From a bacterium (GTDB lineage: Bacteria; Patescibacteria; CPR2; UBA1875; JAJYID01): a stretch of DNA of 64,000 bases. The stretch lies in the NCBI GenBank assembly GCA_030647205.1, contig JAUSJO010000006.1, positions 34,101 to 98,100 of the forward strand, in the 5' to 3' direction. The notes beneath the pieces were generated by a model that did not search any database, had not been told where the DNA came from, and was given only the letters and a program-made list of their open reading frames with translations. The position numbers were made by a program, and so were the translations under genes. Below, in pieces: positions 55,458 to 64,000 of this stretch (position 1 is its first letter; the number at the start of each line of letters is the position of its first letter).

Positions 55458-58400
55458 TTACTTAGTCCTTATACTGAAGTTTTCATGTTCTCTAGTGAGG
55501 TTCGGGCTATAATATGGATCATTTTTGATATACTCCTTCCATTTTTTCTCCATATACTCCCTTTCTGCTAACACTCTGTTGTATTCTTTCGGGTTCGTCT
55601 CTTTTAGTTCCTCATCGTCTCCACGAGTAAAAGATTCATGGTGATAAAGCTTTGCATACGGGGTATACACATTTCTATAGCCTGCTTCTAGAACTCTCAA
55701 ACAGAAATCCACATCATTATAGGCCACCTTCAAATCTTTTGCATTCAGCCCACCTACTTCTTTGTAAATACTTTTTTTAACCATCAAACATGCTGCTGTA
55801 ACAACACTGTAATTTTTAATTATTTCGGCATGACTAAATTTACACGGTAACCCATCAGGAAGACGCTTAAACGCATGCCCGGCAATACCAAGCCCCATGA
55901 CCACCCCTACATGCTGAATAGTGTTATTTGGGTAGAGAAGCTTAGCACCAACAGCGCCAACTCCCCGTCTTTGTGCATGCTCTAACATGGCCCTCAGCCA
56001 CTCCCCAGCTATCACCTCCATATCGTTATTTAAGAGAACGACATATTCACCGGTCGCCCTTTCAACGGCATAATTATTAATTGCTGAGTAATTAAATGGC
56101 TTATTATAATTTAAGACCCTAACTCTCGGATTTGTTTCGATGGCTCGCATATACTCTATTGTTTTCTTCTCTTTGCTCTGATTGTCTACCAAAATAATCT
56201 CATAGTTGTCATAGCCGGTTTTACCAATGATACTATCAACACATGTTTTTAAAACTTCCGCATAATCTCGAAATGGAATAATTATAGATACTAGTGGCCT
56301 GTTTTCTATCTCATAAACAACGCGATAAAATCCAAATGGAGTACCATCAATAACCTTGCCTTTTATCTTGTTCCTTTTGAGGTAGTCCCCAATAGCACGC
56401 TTGCCAGCCAAATGAGTATAACCCTTAGCAGAACCGGCTGAAGCAGTCGATGTCTCTACTTGCCGCCAATGATAGAGCACCTTAGGAATATGGCCTATTT
56501 TGCTTGCATCCGTATGCTCAATAAACCTTAGGACTAAATCATGATCTTGCGCCCCCTCAAAACCCTTTCTAAAACCACCGATTTTGTCAATTATTTTTTT
56601 GCGATAGAAGCTAAGATGGGTGGTGTACATCTGCGAAAGCAGAAGATCCGGAGACCAACCAGGCTTAAAGTAGGGGTCGACTCTCTTTCCTCTCTGGTTT
56701 ATCTTATCTTCATCACTATAAATAAAGTCCATCTCTGGATGCCTATTTATAAGGCTCACATTCTCATAAAGTGCATTTAGAGACAACTCATCTTCATTAT
56801 CCAACAAAACAATGAACTCCCCAGTAGCCATTTTGAGGGCATCATTCGAAGCCCCAGAGATATGTTGGTTCTTTTTTCCAAAACTAATTTTTATCCTAGG
56901 ATCATTCTTTCTTTGCCATGTTTTCAGACGTTCAACTGTTTCTTTATTAGTAGAAGCGTCGTCGTGCATGCAAAGTTCCCAATTTTCATAATACTGGCCC
57001 TTAATGGAGTTTATTGCCATATCTAGCCACTTTGGTTCTACGTTATAAACCGGAACGATAATGGATATTTTTGGCTTATACTTAAACCTTTTAATCTCTG
57101 CTTTAGCCTCCCTAGCCGTAACTTTTTCATTATTTTTTATCCACTCTTGATACTCTGGATATTGTTGCGGTATTTTTTTATTAAAGTAAATGAAATACCA
57201 GACTTTACGCATAAACATAGATAAACCGTCTCTTCTCAGGGCACTTAACGCTCTCCTAAGAACATTTCTTAATCTCCTCGGCCCAAATCTCACATATATA
57301 TTTCTCAACTTCCAAAACTTAGAGTTGTGCATGGCCGTTATTTCTTGGTCTTTTTGCTCAATCAAATCCTCCTGAGTTTTTATAACCTTCTCATACTCGA
57401 AAATACGTTTATTTTTGCTCTCAACCTCTAGCCCTTTTGCCGTTTCTTGTGCTATTTCTTCTCTAATTGCGGCGTTTGTGGGGCTGAATCTTTCAAGAAA
57501 CTCTATCTCGTTATATAGTGCAAGCTTCTTAAAGCTCGTCTCCACCCTTGAATCCTTAACCGCGCTGTAAAGCTTTAGTAAGTCTTCTGCCATCTTCTTA
57601 AATGCATGTTCCTTCAGAACAATTTTTCTTAATTGTTCGCCTGCCATGGGGCTGTATTTTAAAAGCTCCTTCTTAAAAGAGTCTTTTAAGTATTTATATT
57701 TATATCGCCTCCCCGAAAAATTATTCTTTCTAATTTCAAAGAAGTTTTTTTCATCGACCATCCCATCTGCACCGTGTATATCATAAATAATCACATTTCT
57801 AGCACAAGCCATCGCTTCAAGCGCACCCAACCCTAGGGTCACAACTATGTCTGATTGGTTTATGTATCCTGGCATCGCTTCACTAGGAACAGGGTTGTCG
57901 GGTAACCCAGCATGCATAACCTCCATATTGAGCTCCGTCGCCGCACCCTCTACTACACTTTTAACCTCATCCGTATAATGGTTGCTAATAACCAAAATTT
58001 TTCGGGGCTTTTTGCTAGGCCTCCTTTTTGGATAAAATCTTTCTGTATCAATCGAGTTGTTAAGAAATGTTATCTTACCTTTTGGAATTGAGTGATTTTT
58101 GACTAGGTGTTCTTTTGTTTCCTCACTTAGTACGATAAATTTCTCGATACCAAGATCGATTGATGGTGGCTGCTCCAGCTCAGGTAGAAAACCATGCGAC
58201 ATAAATACCATCGGTGTTTTAGGAAAAACAGAACGAGCGAGAATGGCAGTAGGGTTATGCTGAGCATGTATAATATCAAACTTTTCGTTTTTATAATCCA
58301 AAAGATCATCAGTTACGGATATCCCTAGTTCTTTCACCTTTTTGGCAATCTTCCCTAATACCGGAGAAAAAACAGAAACATTATGGCCTTTGTTTGTCAA

Positions 58401-58478
58401 TTCCTTGGAAATATTCAACACAAAAAGCTCACTCCCTGAAAAATTATCTAGATATTGTGTGACTATAAGTATTTTCAT
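55458..58478 (-). CDS. Three-domain glycosyltransferase (GT4-like plus two GT2 domains)
   Basis: This 1006-residue protein has an N-terminal GT-B/GT4-like domain (1-310; QYLDNFSGSELFVLNISKEL, ALEAMACARN), a helical linker (about 330-470), then GT2 domain 1 (about 475-730; ISIIVPVYNVEPKWLDMAI, LLDNEDELS) and GT2 domain 2 (about 735-1000; VSIIIPFRDYAEVLKTCVDS, LLNNDMEV). Three transferases in one chain could build a repeating unit processively. The acceptor and sugars are unknown. It ends three bases before... the next operon gene begins 14 bases away. Confidence 0.88.
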   Translation of the reverse strand: MKILIVTQYLDNFSGSELFVLNISKELTNKGHNVSVFSPVLGKIAKKVKELGISVTDDLLDYKNEKFDIIHAQHNPTAILARSVFPKTPMVFMSHGFLPELEQPPSIDLGIEKFIVLSEETKEHLVKNHSIPKGKITFLNNSIDTERFYPKRRPSKKPRKILVISNHYTDEVKSVVEGAATELNMEVMHAGLPDNPVPSEAMPGYINQSDIVVTLGLGALEAMACARNVIIYDIHGADGMVDEKNFFEIRKNNFSGRRYKYKYLKDSFKKELLKYSPMAGEQLRKIVLKEHAFKKMAEDLLKLYSAVKDSRVETSFKKLALYNEIEFLERFSPTNAAIREEIAQETAKGLEVESKNKRIFEYEKVIKTQEDLIEQKDQEITAMHNSKFWKLRNIYVRFGPRRLRNVLRRALSALRRDGLSMFMRKVWYFIYFNKKIPQQYPEYQEWIKNNEKVTAREAKAEIKRFKYKPKISIIVPVYNVEPKWLDMAINSIKGQYYENWELCMHDDASTNKETVERLKTWQRKNDPRIKISFGKKNQHISGASNDALKMATGEFIVLLDNEDELSLNALYENVSLINRHPEMDFIYSDEDKINQRGKRVDPYFKPGWSPDLLLSQMYTTHLSFYRKKIIDKIGGFRKGFEGAQDHDLVLRFIEHTDASKIGHIPKVLYHWRQVETSTASAGSAKGYTHLAGKRAIGDYLKRNKIKGKVIDGTPFGFYRVVYEIENRPLVSIIIPFRDYAEVLKTCVDSIIGKTGYDNYEIILVDNQSKEKKTIEYMRAIETNPRVRVLNYNKPFNYSAINNYAVERATGEYVVLLNNDMEVIAGEWLRAMLEHAQRRGVGAVGAKLLYPNNTIQHVGVVMGLGIAGHAFKRLPDGLPCKFSHAEIIKNYSVVTAACLMVKKSIYKEVGGLNAKDLKVAYNDVDFCLRVLEAGYRNVYTPYAKLYHHESFTRGDDEELKETNPKEYNRVLAEREYMEKKWKEYIKNDPYYSPNLTREHENFSIRTK

Positions 58479-58481
58479 TTT

Positions 58482-59108
58482 CTATTTTTCTGCGATTAGG
58501 AAATATTCATGGTCTATTTCTCGGTTAAACTCCGTTGCGTAATTTATTAGGCACCCCTCAACAACCCTAAAACGGTTGAATATTTTTCCATAATCCTCAA
58601 CCTCTTGTTTTGTAAACTTATGAACAAAGTCAGTTTCTTGATAATAGTCGCTCTCGACTCTTGGAAACTGGACAATCGCAATCCCTTCTTTCTTTAACAA
58701 AGAATGTATATGTTTTATCATCTTTGTTCTATTTATACTATCATTGTGCTGAAAAACCATTAGCGAATATACCAGATCCGCAACTTCCTTTTCATTATAT
58801 TCATCAGACGCATAGAATGAAGTATTCTCCATGCCTACATATTTTTTGGCTTTTTTTATGAAATCAGGGTTTATATCAAGACCAATCACATTTTTCGCTC
58901 TTTGAGCAACATATCTTACTACTCTACCAATGCCACAACCATATTCTAGGACAGTGCTACCACTGTCAAAAAAGTAAAATAGTCTTTCTGCTTCAAGCAT
59001 CCCTTCATTATCGAAATCTTTATCATCCTTCCTTGGAAGTATATAATTTTTCCAGTCGTCATGCTTTGAAACATTGGACCAAAATTCTTTAGGATTTTTT
59101 ACTGACAT
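58482..59108 (-). CDS. Class I SAM-dependent methyltransferase in the polysaccharide operon
   Basis: This 208-residue protein has VLEYGCGIGRVVRYVAQRAKN as the SAM-binding motif, then GLDINP and DLVYSLMVFQH. It probably methylates a sugar or the chain end; terminal methylation often sets chain length in Wzm/Wzt systems, but that is only inference. It ends three bases before the large glycosyltransferase gene. Confidence 0.85.
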   Translation of the reverse strand: MSVKNPKEFWSNVSKHDDWKNYILPRKDDKDFDNEGMLEAERLFYFFDSGSTVLEYGCGIGRVVRYVAQRAKNVIGLDINPDFIKKAKKYVGMENTSFYASDEYNEKEVADLVYSLMVFQHNDSINRTKMIKHIHSLLKKEGIAIVQFPRVESDYYQETDFVHKFTKQEVEDYGKIFNRFRVVEGCLINYATEFNREIDHEYFLIAEK

Positions 59109-59145
59109 TTTTCCTCTTTTCTCTATAGTTTAATTTTTGATATTT

Positions 59146-60636
59146 TCACTTCTGCAATACATATCTCTGGCTAACGGTTTCTATGGCCTCTTTAAACAAT
59201 TCTCTATGATTCATTATCAAGGGGGCAGTTGCACTTTTTATTGCCCCAAAATCACTTCTTTGAATTCCTGCCTCTTCTACAATTCTGCGAGGTATCGGCC
59301 TGTCATAATCCCCACCTATAGAATATTCCTTCATTCCAGGGCTATTTGAGATTTTTTTCAAAGGATAGGGGAACCTTGCTCCAATGAATGGTAGGGGAAC
59401 ATATATAAAGTTTGTCATTAAGCGAAATTCGTTTATACTTTTGCAATAACTAATCTGTACTGGTAGTCCCGGATTTAAGGGCTCTTCTCCGCTAGATAGC
59501 TTTGAAGCAAGCATACCTACTCTCCCCCATGCAGCATCACCATAAATACCGGTTAAAAAGAGTTTCTTTTTTAATTCTTTACGAAAAGGATAGAAAGTGA
59601 CGTCATCACCAACTCCGCTTGATGCAATAAACTCAAGTGAGATATCCTTAAGCCTTCCTTTAAGCTCCATGTACAAGCTAGATACCTTATCTGAAGCAAA
59701 ATACTTACAGCTTGTAGTATTCATACCCAGCTTTTTTGCTATCTTGGTACCAGAGTCGTCTACTCCCCCCACCACCACATCCAATGTCAATGCATCTTCG
59801 CATCCGTTCTCTTTAGCAATAACCGACACTGCAGGCGAATCATAACCTTTTGAAACTGAAGTTATGGGATTATACGCAAACTTTCGATCCTTAGACCTTG
59901 CATTGGCAAATATCTGTGCCGTTTTATCGCTTAAAAACTTCCTGTACTCAGGATAATTACTAAAGTATTTCTTTGGTAACTTTCTATACATCTGGATTTT
60001 TCCAAAAGAATCTACGGAAAAGTTGTAAAACATCATTCTATAGAAACTATATCGGCTATCAGAAGCTATGAGCTGTTCATATCGGTCTATACCTCTTCTT
60101 GTCGCAATATCCCCCGAACTATTCAGGCAATCTGATATTTGTTTGAAAAAGCTTCCATTCAGATTAACCTTGGCCGACTGCAGAATAAAGCATATGGAAT
60201 TCGATACATATATATTTTCCCCTTTCCTGTCGTGCAAGACATATAGAAGTTCCAAAGTATGCTTTGGCGGAATAAATATGACTTTACCTTTTTTTAGAAC
60301 AGCCCCTGAACCGAAAACGAACTCCGAATCCTCAACTTTTGAAGCTTTAAAGTCCCCATCCCAAGCCCCTTCAAATATCATCTCTTTAGAGTGCTCAACA
60401 TTCTCCCCGGCTGTAAAATGATATTTATCGTCGCTTATCTTACATATCCAGGCTAGTGGGGGAATCGAGGGATTAGTTTGAACCTCAAAAGAAAGGTTCT
60501 CATTTTTTGGGATCCTGTTGCCGCCCAACTTTCTTTGCTGGTTGATTGATAGGATAAAAACACCGAGCTTATTTAGCCAAATACTTCTCGACTTGTAGAT
60601 TTTTTCTAAAACAATATATTTGGGCAATTCTTTCAT
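59146..60636 (-). CDS. Asparagine synthetase-like protein lacking a recognisable glutaminase cysteine
   Basis: This 496-residue protein resembles asparagine synthetase-like enzymes of polysaccharide loci: an N-terminal beta-rich part (about 1-230) without the catalytic Cys2 of the glutaminase, then a PP-loop-like SVSKGYDSPAVS (about 258-269) in place of SGGxDS, and TLDVVVGGVDDS. It may add an amide or amino group to a sugar acid, or may be inactive. The assignment rests on the PP-loop region and the context only. Confidence 0.65.
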   Translation of the reverse strand: MKELPKYIVLEKIYKSRSIWLNKLGVFILSINQQRKLGGNRIPKNENLSFEVQTNPSIPPLAWICKISDDKYHFTAGENVEHSKEMIFEGAWDGDFKASKVEDSEFVFGSGAVLKKGKVIFIPPKHTLELLYVLHDRKGENIYVSNSICFILQSAKVNLNGSFFKQISDCLNSSGDIATRRGIDRYEQLIASDSRYSFYRMMFYNFSVDSFGKIQMYRKLPKKYFSNYPEYRKFLSDKTAQIFANARSKDRKFAYNPITSVSKGYDSPAVSVIAKENGCEDALTLDVVVGGVDDSGTKIAKKLGMNTTSCKYFASDKVSSLYMELKGRLKDISLEFIASSGVGDDVTFYPFRKELKKKLFLTGIYGDAAWGRVGMLASKLSSGEEPLNPGLPVQISYCKSINEFRLMTNFIYVPLPFIGARFPYPLKKISNSPGMKEYSIGGDYDRPIPRRIVEEAGIQRSDFGAIKSATAPLIMNHRELFKEAIETVSQRYVLQK

Positions 60637-60641
60637 GATGA

Positions 60642-61904
60642 TTATTTGGTCAATGTATTTTTCACACTTAGTTTCACTTTTGGCGTAAGACTTAAGGCAC
60701 CATAGTCCCTTATCTTCCCATTATTAAACTTGAGGGGATATTTTCTGTCTTGTTTCTCTATTAGCCCAGCTTTAGAACCGATAGCTACAGAAACCTGATA
60801 ACTTCCCTCCAACAATGGCATTTGCTCAAAGATAAAATCAACGTAACCTCTGCCCGGGTCAATGGATTTGAAGACAACACCCCTTCTTTCATTACCGGTG
60901 CCATAAACAATCTGTTCCATATCTTTATAAATCGCGATACCAAAAACGGGAAGCTTGATACTGTTATTGACTTTATAGTGGACCCTTATGGTCATCTTAT
61001 CTCCTGTTATAAAGATTTTTCGATTTTTCAAGTCCTTATCTAAAAACTCTGCCTTCTCGATAGTCGCTTTTTTATCAACCATAATTTTGGCATTTTTGTT
61101 CCCAGACCCCTCTACCTCTTCCTTCCCTTCTTGATAGGAGACATTGTCCATATTATATATATTCACCATCTTGATTGCGTTCCCGACACCTTTAATCTTC
61201 CCTTTTTCTAGATAAAGAACTCTATCACAATGCTTCTCTATACTATCCATACTGTGGCTGACAAGGACTACTGTTTTACCTTCCTTCTTGTACCTGCTAA
61301 ACTCATCCATACACTTTGTCTGAAAATTGCTATCACCAACCGCCAAAACTTCGTCCATCAAAAGTATATCTGCATGGGCAAAGATGCTTAGGGCGAAGGC
61401 AAGACGTACTTGCATCCCCGAAGAAAAGTTTTTGAACTTCATGTCGACAAACTCTTCCAACTCAGAAAAGGCCACTATTTTATCAAAATTCCCCTCAATC
61501 TCCTTTTTTGATAGCCCCAAAACCGCGCCACCAAGGAAGATATTTTCTCTTCCGGTAAGCTCGGGATTAAACCCAACTCCGAGTTCGAGAAAAGGAGAAA
61601 GCTTCCCTTTAATGTCAACCTTGCCCTTGCCTGGCATATAGATGCCAGCCAGTATTTTAAGCAAGGTGCTTTTTCCACTGCCGTTACGGCCAATGATGCC
61701 AAAAAACTCGCCTTTTTTTACCTCAAAACTCACATCTTTCAGGGCAACAAACTCTTCATAAGTCTTTTTTTCAAAGGCGTTTAAGGCGGCCGACTTTAAG
61801 CTTGTGTGCTTTTCATGAGGAATACGAAAAGTCTTTGAAATATTTTCAATCTTCATGGCGACTTCTCTTTTATCGGATGTTTTTTTATTATCTTTTGTGG
61901 CCAT
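60642..61904 (-). CDS. wzt: Polysaccharide ABC exporter ATPase (Wzt/TagH) with C-terminal carbohydrate-binding domain
   Basis: The nucleotide-binding domain (1-270) of this 420-residue protein has Walker A GRNGSGKST, signature FSSGMQVRLAFALS and Walker B ILLMDEVLAVGD. The C-terminal 150 residues form a Wzt-type beta domain that binds the finished polymer, found in systems that recognise a capped chain end. It pairs with the permease 17 bases upstream. An alternative start lies at 61856. Confidence 0.93.
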   Translation of the reverse strand: MATKDNKKTSDKREVAMKIENISKTFRIPHEKHTSLKSAALNAFEKKTYEEFVALKDVSFEVKKGEFFGIIGRNGSGKSTLLKILAGIYMPGKGKVDIKGKLSPFLELGVGFNPELTGRENIFLGGAVLGLSKKEIEGNFDKIVAFSELEEFVDMKFKNFSSGMQVRLAFALSIFAHADILLMDEVLAVGDSNFQTKCMDEFSRYKKEGKTVVLVSHSMDSIEKHCDRVLYLEKGKIKGVGNAIKMVNIYNMDNVSYQEGKEEVEGSGNKNAKIMVDKKATIEKAEFLDKDLKNRKIFITGDKMTIRVHYKVNNSIKLPVFGIAIYKDMEQIVYGTGNERRGVVFKSIDPGRGYVDFIFEQMPLLEGSYQVSVAIGSKAGLIEKQDRKYPLKFNNGKIRDYGALSLTPKVKLSVKNTLTK

Positions 61905-61921
61905 TTTAACTTTTAATTAAT

Positions 61922-62710
61922 TTAAACTTCTTCTGCAAACTTCACGGCCATTTTTTGGAAGATAAAATAGCCAACTATAAAAACTACTACGGTAAAAACA
62001 TATGGGAATAAGCCAAGTACTATTCCATTTACACTTACTGATGACTCTATTTTAGGAGAAATCACTATTCTCCTAAAATCCTGGATGATCTGGGCAACCG
62101 GATTTAGCATAATGATTTTTAAAAGCCTGTTCGGCACTAGTGTAAGCGGATATATGATTGGCGTGGCATAAAAAAGAGCTTGAAGCAGAACATCCCATAT
62201 ATGACCAACGTCTCTGAAGCGAACAAATAACGAGGCGAGAAAAAAAGAAACGCCCAAAACAAGCACATAAAACTCTAGTATTACAAGGGGAAGAAGCAAT
62301 AGGTTAATCGTTAGTGGAACATGCGTATATAGGGCAAAACCAAAAACAACAAAAAGATTTAAGACCAAGGTTATAAGAGAACTGATACTTGAAGAAACTG
62401 GCAAAATTAGTTTAGGAAAGTAAACTTTCCTTATAAGGTCTCCTCTCCCAACAATAGAATTCATACACAAATTTGTCGTTTCAGCAAAAAATCCCCAAAG
62501 AGTAATACCTAAAAGCAAATACACCGGGTAGTCAGGGATAGAGTTTCCTAGTTTAAATATCTTTGTAAAAACAGTATATAAAACAAGAAAAAGTAAAAGG
62601 GGCTTAACAAGCGACCACAAATAACCGAAAAATGAGCCTTTATATTTAAGCTTGAAGTCAGTAATCGCCAGCTCTCTTATGAGATTTGCATAGATTTTAT
62701 TCTTAATCAC
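61922..62710 (-). CDS. wzm: Polysaccharide ABC exporter permease (Wzm/TagG)
   Basis: This 262-residue ABC-2 permease has six membrane segments and the N-terminal amphipathic start typical of Wzm/TagG (RELAITDFKLKYKGSFFGYLW). It exports undecaprenyl-linked polysaccharide with Wzt. The start is GTG at 62710, six bases behind TAGAAT, so the message is probably leaderless. It is the first gene of the polysaccharide operon. Confidence 0.93.
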   Translation of the reverse strand: MIKNKIYANLIRELAITDFKLKYKGSFFGYLWSLVKPLLLFLVLYTVFTKIFKLGNSIPDYPVYLLLGITLWGFFAETTNLCMNSIVGRGDLIRKVYFPKLILPVSSSISSLITLVLNLFVVFGFALYTHVPLTINLLLLPLVILEFYVLVLGVSFFLASLFVRFRDVGHIWDVLLQALFYATPIIYPLTLVPNRLLKIIMLNPVAQIIQDFRRIVISPKIESSVSVNGIVLGLFPYVFTVVVFIVGYFIFQKMAVKFAEEV

Positions 62711-62716
62711 TGGTAA

Positions 62717-62745
62717 ATTCTAGCATAAAACAGTTCAGAACTCAA
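62717..62745 (-). promoter_or_regulatory. Promoter of the polysaccharide operon, leaderless GTG start
   Basis: On the minus strand, TTGAGT (62740-62745), a 17-base spacer and TAGAAT (62717-62722) preceded by TGC (extended -10). Six bases later comes the GTG start of wzm. Confidence 0.7.
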
Positions 62746-62844
62746 CTCACCACAATAATTATAAGCAGCGTTTTGCTCTTCGCTAGTGAATTCTGGATAA
62801 ATTCTATAAAATTTGCCAGTTACGGAGCACCACACCAACGCAAA

Positions 62845-62882
62845 AACCTAGAATCAAGTTAGCACCAACTTAATTCTAGGTT
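62845..62882 (-). terminator. Terminator of the anchored-protein gene
   Basis: A 16-bp stem (AACCTAGAATCAAGTT against AACTTAATTCTAGGTT, one mismatch) has a 6-base loop. Read leftward it is followed by TTTTGCG. Confidence 0.85.
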
Positions 62883-62905
62883 CTGTAAAGTGTAGTTTTC
62901 TGGAA

Positions 62906-63634
62906 CTAGAGATCTATGGACAAAGTCTTTATCAAATCCTCAAATTCGCTAAGGTGGTCTTTGTCTGCACCTCTCAGCCAGTAGGTTGCTTTGAACTGTT
63001 TGTTCTTGCCGGAGTCAAGATAAAGGTAATCTACTGTTTTTGTCCCGGCAGGGATAAGGCCGCCAGCTCCACTCCATGTAGTCTCAGTCTTTAACATCTG
63101 CTTTCCATTAATTTCAACATTAGTCCAGTTGTGTGAAGTATAAAATGCCGTATTTTGCTTTTTTGCATCTTCATATGAATCAACAGCCGGACTGACTGTG
63201 AAAAAGTTGATTTGTGCAGTTTCTGGTACTCTGAGCCAGCCGCATCCAGGAAGAGAATTTCCTTCTGGCGATAAAAGAACTGAGCTGAGACCATTAAGAG
63301 CGGAGGAACCAGAACCACATGCTAGAGAAGACCATGATCCTGGATATGAAAAACTAAAACCAAAATCTTTCTCTGCAAAATTCTGTTTCTGCTTGGGATC
63401 TTTTTTAGCTTCTGCCGGCGCCTGTACAGGCTTACTTTCAGTTACAGTGACTTTCTCGCTATCGAGCTTTACATTTTTGGTGGCTTTTGACGGTTCTACT
63501 TGAGCAACTTCGGGATTGTTATTACTCTTATATACAGTCCATACTACTACGGTTACCCCAGCTACTACAGCGATCAATAATCCCGCGAATATAATCTTTA
63601 CTTTGGTTTTCTTAAAAGACTTTGATATTTTCAT
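62906..63634 (-). CDS. Unknown membrane-anchored extracytoplasmic protein
   Basis: This 242-residue protein has a basic N-terminus and a membrane segment (about 13-35), a Pro/Lys/Ala-rich spacer (about 40-85), then a compact domain starting FGFSFSYPGSW, a pattern seen in PsbP-like and related small surface domains. Two cysteines (SSLACGSG and LPGCGW) could form a disulfide outside the cell. Function unknown. It is a single gene with its own terminator. Confidence 0.75.
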   Translation of the reverse strand: MKISKSFKKTKVKIIFAGLLIAVVAGVTVVVWTVYKSNNNPEVAQVEPSKATKNVKLDSEKVTVTESKPVQAPAEAKKDPKQKQNFAEKDFGFSFSYPGSWSSLACGSGSSALNGLSSVLLSPEGNSLPGCGWLRVPETAQINFFTVSPAVDSYEDAKKQNTAFYTSHNWTNVEINGKQMLKTETTWSGAGGLIPAGTKTVDYLYLDSGKNKQFKATYWLRGADKDHLSEFEDLIKTLSIDL

Positions 63635-63859
63635 TTTTTAACTTCCTTCATTAAACTTGGGTTTATAACTAATCATTAGATAAATCAAATGATAAACTTT
63701 CTGTTTTAAAAACACAATAATAATCTATAAAATAACTAAATTAATTATTAAAACAAATGATATCTTACACCATAGGAGTCGACTCTTTTACGGTCATCTT
63801 TTACAAGTTTCTTTATTATTCTTGTGAAAAAATAGCAGCATTAAACGCTGATTGAGCCC

Positions 63860-64000
63860 CTACTGCACCCTAGTATAAAAATACATGCCTATGTTATTAA
63901 ATTGTTGTACACCTTCAAGCACAGGAACAAAGAGCATGGTGTGTACTCCTGGTGTAGCTGGTGCCTTAATCTTGAAATTGAAAGTTGCATTCTGACCGGA
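63860..64000 (-). CDS. C-terminal end of a surface protein, NBR1/Ig-like domain
   Basis: A minus-strand frame is open from the right edge to TAG at 63860-63862 and encodes 46 residues ending GMYFYTRVQ. The sequence GQNATFNFKIKAPATPGVHT followed by FVPVLEG and FNNIGMYF matches the end of Ig-like NBR1-type domains found at the C-terminus of bacterial surface proteins and cell-wall enzymes. The rest of the gene lies outside the window. Confidence 0.75.
   Translation of the reverse strand, partial: SGQNATFNFKIKAPATPGVHTMLFVPVLEGVQQFNNIGMYFYTRVQ

Noticed and set aside
1..64000. Recoding of TGA (as in some Patescibacteria)
   Set aside because: TGA ends hydD, hypC, hypD, PP2C and others at the expected lengths, and no conserved gene contains an internal TGA.
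1..64000. CRISPR arrays, insertion sequences or prophage genes
   Set aside because: No regularly spaced repeats, transposase or phage structural genes were seen on either strand.

Overview
The window reads as a bacterial chromosome segment with the standard genetic code (TGA ends many genes and never interrupts a conserved one). Genes are compact, often overlap by ATGA or TAATG, and several start at or next to the transcription start (leaderless). A group 3b-type NiFe hydrogenase, K+-independent H+-pyrophosphatase, standalone LigD phosphoesterase domain, SemiSWEET, VanW/DUF3006 proteins and a teichoic-acid-like polysaccharide locus together suggest a Candidate Phyla Radiation (Patescibacteria) genome. 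That placement is inference; there is no rRNA here to confirm it.

Layout. (1) 1-7520: end of a sulfhydrogenase operon (hydG-unknown-hydD-hydA), then maturation genes hypC-hypD-hypE on the plus strand and hypC2 plus a C-terminal-half hypF on the minus strand. (2) 7590-11040: two minus-strand operons of small unknown proteins, several membrane-bound. (3) 11140-22900: housekeeping genes: ZIP transporter, lepA, a dihydroorotate dehydrogenase-like gene, murJ-ftsH-tilS, three CAU-anticodon tRNAs, an ftsB-like gene, a receiver protein, LigD-PE and superoxide dismutase. (4) 22925-24741: a repeat-filled spacer, a thioredoxin/CcdA pair and a small gene. (5) 24784-34709: an NAD locus. (6) 34805-43364: a nucleotidyltransferase-methyltransferase fusion and a six-gene operon with two radical SAM enzymes, an ATP-grasp ligase and a Ser/Gly-rich protein. 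(7) 43400-50600: tRNA-Asn, two small unknowns, VanW, hppA, glmS. (8) 50607-62710: surface polysaccharide synthesis and Wzm/Wzt export. The window ends with an anchored protein and the 3' end of another gene.

The most interesting region is the NAD locus. Running leftward from about 32.7 kb are a PP2C phosphatase, a Ser/Thr kinase with a zinc ribbon, a nicotinamidase, a TerY-like VWA protein, two small proteins, a Nudix hydrolase, nicotinate phosphoribosyltransferase and NAD synthetase. VWA plus PP2C plus zinc-ribbon kinase is the arrangement called a TerY-P triad. Just upstream is nadK-unknown-nrtR. Palindromes with core TAGTGT-N7-ACACTA lie on the start region of a consensus promoter for the triad operon, and a related one lies on the nadK promoter. 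NrtR, an ADP-ribose-sensing repressor of NAD genes, therefore probably controls both the salvage pathway and the phosphorylation triad. Between genes of this operon sit two copies of a structured element that share 38 of 39 core bases and each end in an 8-codon ORF beginning MYLE. I do not recognise this element as a known RNA family.

Other points: the hydrogenase large subunit stops exactly at the histidine where maturation proteases normally cut; dispersed palindromic repeats are inserted in frame in both hypE and hypF; and tilS lies beside the tRNA-Ile2(CAU) that its product would modify.
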